NCBI GenBank assembly: GCA_017936025.1
Contig: JAGBGL010000114.1
Span: 1-6,574 of the forward strand
DNA from: Bacillota bacterium
GTDB taxonomy: Bacteria > Bacillota > Clostridia > Peptostreptococcales > Anaerovoracaceae
DNA length: 6,574 bases
Direction: 5' to 3'
Each line of letters begins with the position of its first letter. Within the stretch, counting starts at the first letter, position 1. Below the pieces are notes generated by a model that saw only the letters and a list, made by a program, of their open reading frames with translations, ran no database searches and had not been told where the DNA came from. The position numbers and the translations under genes are program-made. Shown here one piece after another: positions 4,901 to 6,574 of this stretch.

Positions 4901-6574
4901 ATTGAATTTAACGCCAAAGGTGAAGAAGAGGACAGCATTGTTCCGCGTATCAAGGATATTGCCACCGGTACCTTCTACGAGAACGAAACCGTCACGGAGC
5001 TGTACGCAAAGCATGTCGATTATGAGCAGATTTATCCCTCGATTGCACTGACTTGCGCACTTTACGACGGTAAGCTCTATTTCAACCTTGCAAACACAAT
5101 TCTGACTTATGATCTTACCTCCAGTGACGTCGCAGTTGTTAAGGAATACAATACCGTTTCCGCTGCCCGCGACAAGACCAACCCCTTCGGCGGCAAAGCA
5201 TTTTCTGTTGTATACTCTGCAGATGATGCAGATTTCACTGTGGAAAATCGCCCGATTGCAGGTTTGATGCTTAAGAACGACGGCAAGCTGTATGTTGCCA
5301 TTGCAACCAACTTTGCCTATATTTCCGGCAACGATGAACAAACGGGCTACGGCTATGCGTTTGAAGAAAGCAACTACAATCCTGATTATAACACTTATTA
5401 CAGCAACAACAGCATGATGGAAATGCTTGGCTATGAAGTGGAAATCAATGACAACGATGAGTTCATGTGGGCTGCAAACTTTGTAGAAACGATCAGCATG
5501 AGTCATTTTGCTGGCACAAATCACTCCTATGAGGAAGCAGCAGTAGATGCTTCCTGCTGGAACGACGCCTACACCGAAAATCGCTGCACAGAATGCGGCG
5601 TTATGGAAGCCGGCTCCCGTAAAATTACTGAAGATACCGCACATGAACACCACTACATCCGCTTTGATGAAACCTACTATACCAAGGATGATTCTGGCAA
5701 CTTCAATACCGGTTTCTGCTATGTTTGTGTAGAATGCGGTGCGCATGTCGCAGAACCGACAGAACCGGATCCTGATGCAGACTACGACAGAGCTGATACC
5801 ACTTATGAAGAGCAGCTGGCAATTTACAAGAAAAAGCTGGCAGAGTATGAAGCAGCAGTTGCAATTGCCGGTCATACCTATGTTCCAACCGATGCAGTAT
5901 GGAAGGAAGACGGTACTTCTCTGACATTCCGTAATCTGGAATGCACACATGAAAGCTGTCATGAACGCGAAACAACCCTCGACCTCTTTATTAAGAACCA
6001 GAAGTATAACCCTGTCAGAGTCACATTCAATGCAGACCAGACCGGGACCGCAGAAAATACGGCACATACCGGCAGCTGTACGGATGGCTTGAATGCACAC
6101 TATGTGGCAAAAGGCACTGCAAAGCACGACAAATACGGTGACTTTGCATATACGGCAGAAACCGATGTCAAGCTTCCCGCAGGTACCCATACCTATGTCG
6201 GTACCTTCACCTGGGAAGAAGTTCTTGACGAAGAAGGCAACGCGACCGGTGAGTACACCGCAAGTGCAACGATTGCCTGCTCCATCTGCGATGAAGCCGC
6301 TCTTGAAAATGTGACAACCACCGTTGCCCATGATGAGGAACGTGCAGTGGCTGCAACCTGTGAACAGGAAGGTCAGGAAGTTTTTGTTGCAACTGCAGCC
6401 GCAAAGGATGCAGACGGCAAGGATGTATCTGTTTCCGAAGACAAGATCATCATTCTGCCGGCACTGGGTCACAGCTGGAAGTATACCGAAAACGAAGATG
6501 GCGACACCCATAACGCAGTGTGCGAGACATGCGGCAAAGCAGAAGAAAATCAGCCTCATACCTTTGAGGATGGC
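1847..6574 (+). CDS. Large secreted transglutaminase-like multidomain protein (3'-partial)
   Basis: The frame holds 1576 codons without a stop and leaves the window, so the C-terminus and any cell-wall anchor are unseen. An in-frame TGA at 1835 fixes the start. Order: signal peptide 1-28; acidic N-terminal region; helix LNDWLAEVSSFDMPYIM (265-281) like the first helix of transglutaminase cores; Tyr/Ala/Glu helical repeats (about 302-473); Pro/Ser/Glu linker with SEES repeats (474-560); Ala/Glu helical block (563-685); catalytic core with Cys797 in AVCLGYAKAFAYL, His879 in DHFWNAIKVDG and Asp894 in WYYIDTCYTD; beta-rich region (about 966-1220); Cys/His modules from 1226. The triad is that of the transglutaminase-like superfamily, whose bacterial members include protein cross-linkers, peptidases and inactive binders, so the reaction is unknown. 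It should act outside the cell. It resembles uncharacterised large secreted proteins of gut Clostridia; this is from memory, not a search. The promoter at 1603 supports separate, strong expression. Confidence 0.9.
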   Translation, partial: MKKSTKQISSLLLASAMLLGMITTPVSAVKTGAETAKTASSDAAAKQSNRGAAPDSTEAKADKKAETVSNKETYENQSTAPIVFTVEGSSKPIVLDANAIDLDIDPNAVEIDESVTLDMDDPLMLVVESELKEIKVLDADGESKPLTETQIQTILYMFQQYTDQWAANADVLGVQLPFFLSYNDNGEDGLGVLGEMLAIANVSVADVRSGNYSYDDILGMIQNFTYGDRYGVEYYGKEVEKKRDEVLDLIEKSGAQTEAQKLLVLNDWLAEVSSFDMPYIMNMDKTPGEDPGTMIAEDPQPHEHFDDLYNAIYADYEKQLDAQFRTQIRDGLMAQLKQQFYEGAIENGYRQGVYKNVYNQVYNEVYASIFDEKAAYNKLAQPIYDEAYDAAKKDAWDKAYADAVTAYPNSEEGKDVYNEAYEAAFEEYLTTEEGKAYYEKAIADAVAAYKASDEGKDFLAEAKEEAAKEYDSLHPTEPEKPDPDEPSEESKEESSEESSEESKEESSEESSVPEESSSEKESEPEVKETENVNPLVVIEEEPAPAPVADDGEPEAPEETKEEYVNRVANQKLEAEAQKVAEAAVAEDVRAKKDAYATEKAQAAVADTTDTYAQAKANAFVETDEEKAKYEEAANAAVAEKEEELRASIADTEEAKAAKAQAEAQAEKTANEQADAATEQFMTENADAIKEDPRGFIVASWGEDAAAQIDAQLEAFLADAEENGIEVDPDNAPGYKMTIDQIVEQQMDQPLEALQGMTPNEAVPVYADQAANGMANGVLGYWEGSQFGALAGSGNAVCLGYAKAFAYLVQCMHPEIYGVNGAGTDMSVAANWKKSADLYVTDENGVIDINQNYIVDLVRITYDASVSMFGETQDNFDSDHFWNAIKVDGAWYYIDTCYTDIYSEVMIRDRVETDGNMNHLYFLFSHTAAVDMYEDNYKEIKTLYEQAATNTDYEDSWMARIKSNVFSDGEYFYYIYDSSDYLQMIKDQKMNNDISYKMVRHKITKTDAGTNGDNDYEALIEFNAKGEEEDSIVPRIKDIATGTFYENETVTELYAKHVDYEQIYPSIALTCALYDGKLYFNLANTILTYDLTSSDVAVVKEYNTVSAARDKTNPFGGKAFSVVYSADDADFTVENRPIAGLMLKNDGKLYVAIATNFAYISGNDEQTGYGYAFEESNYNPDYNTYYSNNSMMEMLGYEVEINDNDEFMWAANFVETISMSHFAGTNHSYEEAAVDASCWNDAYTENRCTECGVMEAGSRKITEDTAHEHHYIRFDETYYTKDDSGNFNTGFCYVCVECGAHVAEPTEPDPDADYDRADTTYEEQLAIYKKKLAEYEAAVAIAGHTYVPTDAVWKEDGTSLTFRNLECTHESCHERETTLDLFIKNQKYNPVRVTFNADQTGTAENTAHTGSCTDGLNAHYVAKGTAKHDKYGDFAYTAETDVKLPAGTHTYVGTFTWEEVLDEEGNATGEYTASATIACSICDEAALENVTTTVAHDEERAVAATCEQEGQEVFVATAAAKDADGKDVSVSEDKIIILPALGHSWKYTENEDGDTHNAVCETCGKAEENQPHTFEDG
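3011..3262 (+). repeat. Four tandem 63-bp (21-residue) repeats
   Basis: Three clear copies begin at 3074, 3137 and 3200 (residues 410, 431, 452), with starts SEEGKD, TEEGKA and SDEGKD at exactly 21-residue spacing. Each continues with Tyr/Ala/Glu helix residues and ends near a conserved Tyr (EEYLT, AAYKA, KEYDS). A degenerate fourth copy begins at 3011 (residue 389, DAAKKDAW). The upstream stretch VYKNVYNQVYNEVY (353-366) has a shorter four-residue Tyr periodicity. The pattern fits a stack of helices or a coiled coil forming a rod. The DNA copies have diverged, so they are not freshly duplicated. Confidence 0.75.
3305..3376 (+). repeat. Six tandem 12-bp repeats encoding (S/K)EES
   Basis: Six direct copies of a 12-bp unit close to TCAGAAGAATCT begin at 3305, 3317, 3329, 3341, 3353 and 3365. 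They encode SEES or KEES. Copies 1-3 and 4-6 form two 36-bp blocks, each encoding SEESKEESSEES and differing at only three bases. The array lies in a Pro/Glu/Ser linker (EPEKPDPDEP before it, PEESSSEKESEPE after it) between two helical blocks. It is probably a disordered, highly acidic spacer. Nearly identical in-frame units make it a candidate for slippage, with no frame change at each gain or loss. Confidence 0.9.
3533..3901 (+). other. Ala/Glu-rich helical block of the large protein
   Basis: Residues 563-685 are dominated by Ala, Glu, Lys and Gln with almost no Pro or Gly (for example AEAQKVAEAAVAEDVRAKK and KAQAEAQAEKTANEQAD), so a long helix or coiled coil is expected. TDEEKAKYEEAANAAVAE at 622-639 resembles the start of the 21-residue repeats upstream, suggesting that both helical blocks grew from the same unit. 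The block leads into a less repetitive segment (about 686-776) before the catalytic core. Confidence 0.6.
4175..4543 (+). other. Transglutaminase-like catalytic core
   Basis: Residues 777-899. A conserved Trp/Gly segment (LGYWEGSQFGAL) precedes the nucleophile Cys797 in VCLGYAKAFAYL. His879 lies in SDHFWNAIKVDG, and Asp894 in WYYIDTCYTD, matching the usual Cys, HxWN and D-x-x-x-x-D pattern. The Cys-to-His spacing is 82 residues, longer than the 30-45 of compact cores, because of a segment around DELY-like SADLYVTDENGVIDINQNY. Two more cysteines, Cys810 and Cys896, lie close to the active site in sequence; a disulfide is possible but not shown. All three catalytic residues are present, so an active enzyme is plausible. 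Confidence 0.82.
4742..5521 (+). other. Beta-rich region after the core, possibly propeller-like
   Basis: Residues 966-1225 contain repeated strand-turn-strand elements of the form x-D-G-K/E-x-Y: SDGEYFYYIYDS (966), DGKLYFNLANTILTYDL (1074) and DGKLYVAIATNFAYISG (1145). These resemble blades of beta-propeller proteins that alternate a D-G turn with aromatic strands. Only three are obvious, so a complete propeller is not proven. The region could be an accessory binding domain for the enzyme. Confidence 0.4.
5522..6574 (+). other. C-terminal Cys/His module array (continues past the window)
   Basis: From His1226 the protein carries cysteines in short pairs: C1237, C1247-x2-C1250-G; C1291, C1294, C1297-G; C1366-x4-C1371; C1411; C1478-x2-C1481; C1505; C1559-x2-C1562-G. 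GH-(T/S)-(Y/W) motifs recur (GHTY at 1342, GHSW at 1541). This is the pattern of repeated small Cys-x2-Cys-G modules often found at the C-termini of surface proteins of gut Clostridia. They could bind zinc or form disulfides. A helical insert with the sequence YEEQLAIYKKKLAEYEAAVA lies at about 1320-1339. The last visible unit is not complete at 6574. Confidence 0.65.

Noticed and set aside
4787..6559. Minus-strand open frame of 590 codons, rich in Cys, Phe, Ile and Val
   Set aside because: It is antisense to the plus-strand frame, which carries the signal peptide, triad and domain motifs. Its odd residue content is the complement of the GCA-, GAA- and AAC-rich codons on the other strand. It shows no recognisable domain.
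1..6574. CRISPR array, insertion sequence, tRNA or rRNA, prophage attachment site
   Set aside because: There are no regularly spaced direct repeats with unique spacers, no transposase or terminal inverted repeats, and no cloverleaf or rRNA core sequence. The only tandem repeats are coding.

Overview
The window looks like a piece of a low-to-mid GC Bacillota genome, most likely a gut-type Clostridia (Lachnospiraceae or Ruminococcaceae-like). The reasons are the codon use (mixed AGA/CGT/CGC arginine, many GAA and GCA), purine-rich Shine-Dalgarno sites, a consensus sigma-A promoter and the style of the large secreted protein. The exact taxon cannot be fixed from the sequence.

Layout, all on the plus strand. 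(1) 54-1571: a cytoplasmic protein of about 505 residues with an N-terminal XRE/Cro-type helix-turn-helix and a long C-terminal part I do not recognise. (2) 1572-1846: a 275-bp intergenic region with no other convincing gene. It holds a near-perfect promoter (TTGACA, 17 bp, extended TGATATACT) and an unusually long predicted leader of about 209 nt that can fold into local hairpins. I see no clear intrinsic terminator after the first gene. (3) 1847-6574: one continuous open frame of 1576 codons with no stop, running off the right edge. It occupies about 70% of the window.

The large protein is a secreted, multidomain transglutaminase-like protein. In order it has: a signal peptide (1-28); an N-terminal region ending in a helix that resembles the first helix of transglutaminase-core domains (about 265-281); an insertion of nearly 500 residues made of Tyr/Ala/Glu helical repeats, a Ser-Glu tetrapeptide repeat and a second Ala/Glu helical block; the catalytic core with a Cys797, His879, Asp894 triad; a beta-rich region with DGKLY-type strands; and a C-terminal array of paired-cysteine and histidine modules that is still continuing at the window end.

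How the two genes relate is inference. A DNA-binding protein sits just upstream of a strongly promoted exported protein with a long leader, so it could control its neighbour, but no operator is proven. The points most worth a second look are the transglutaminase core apparently split by a giant repeat-rich insertion, the two nested tandem repeat systems, and the long structured leader.
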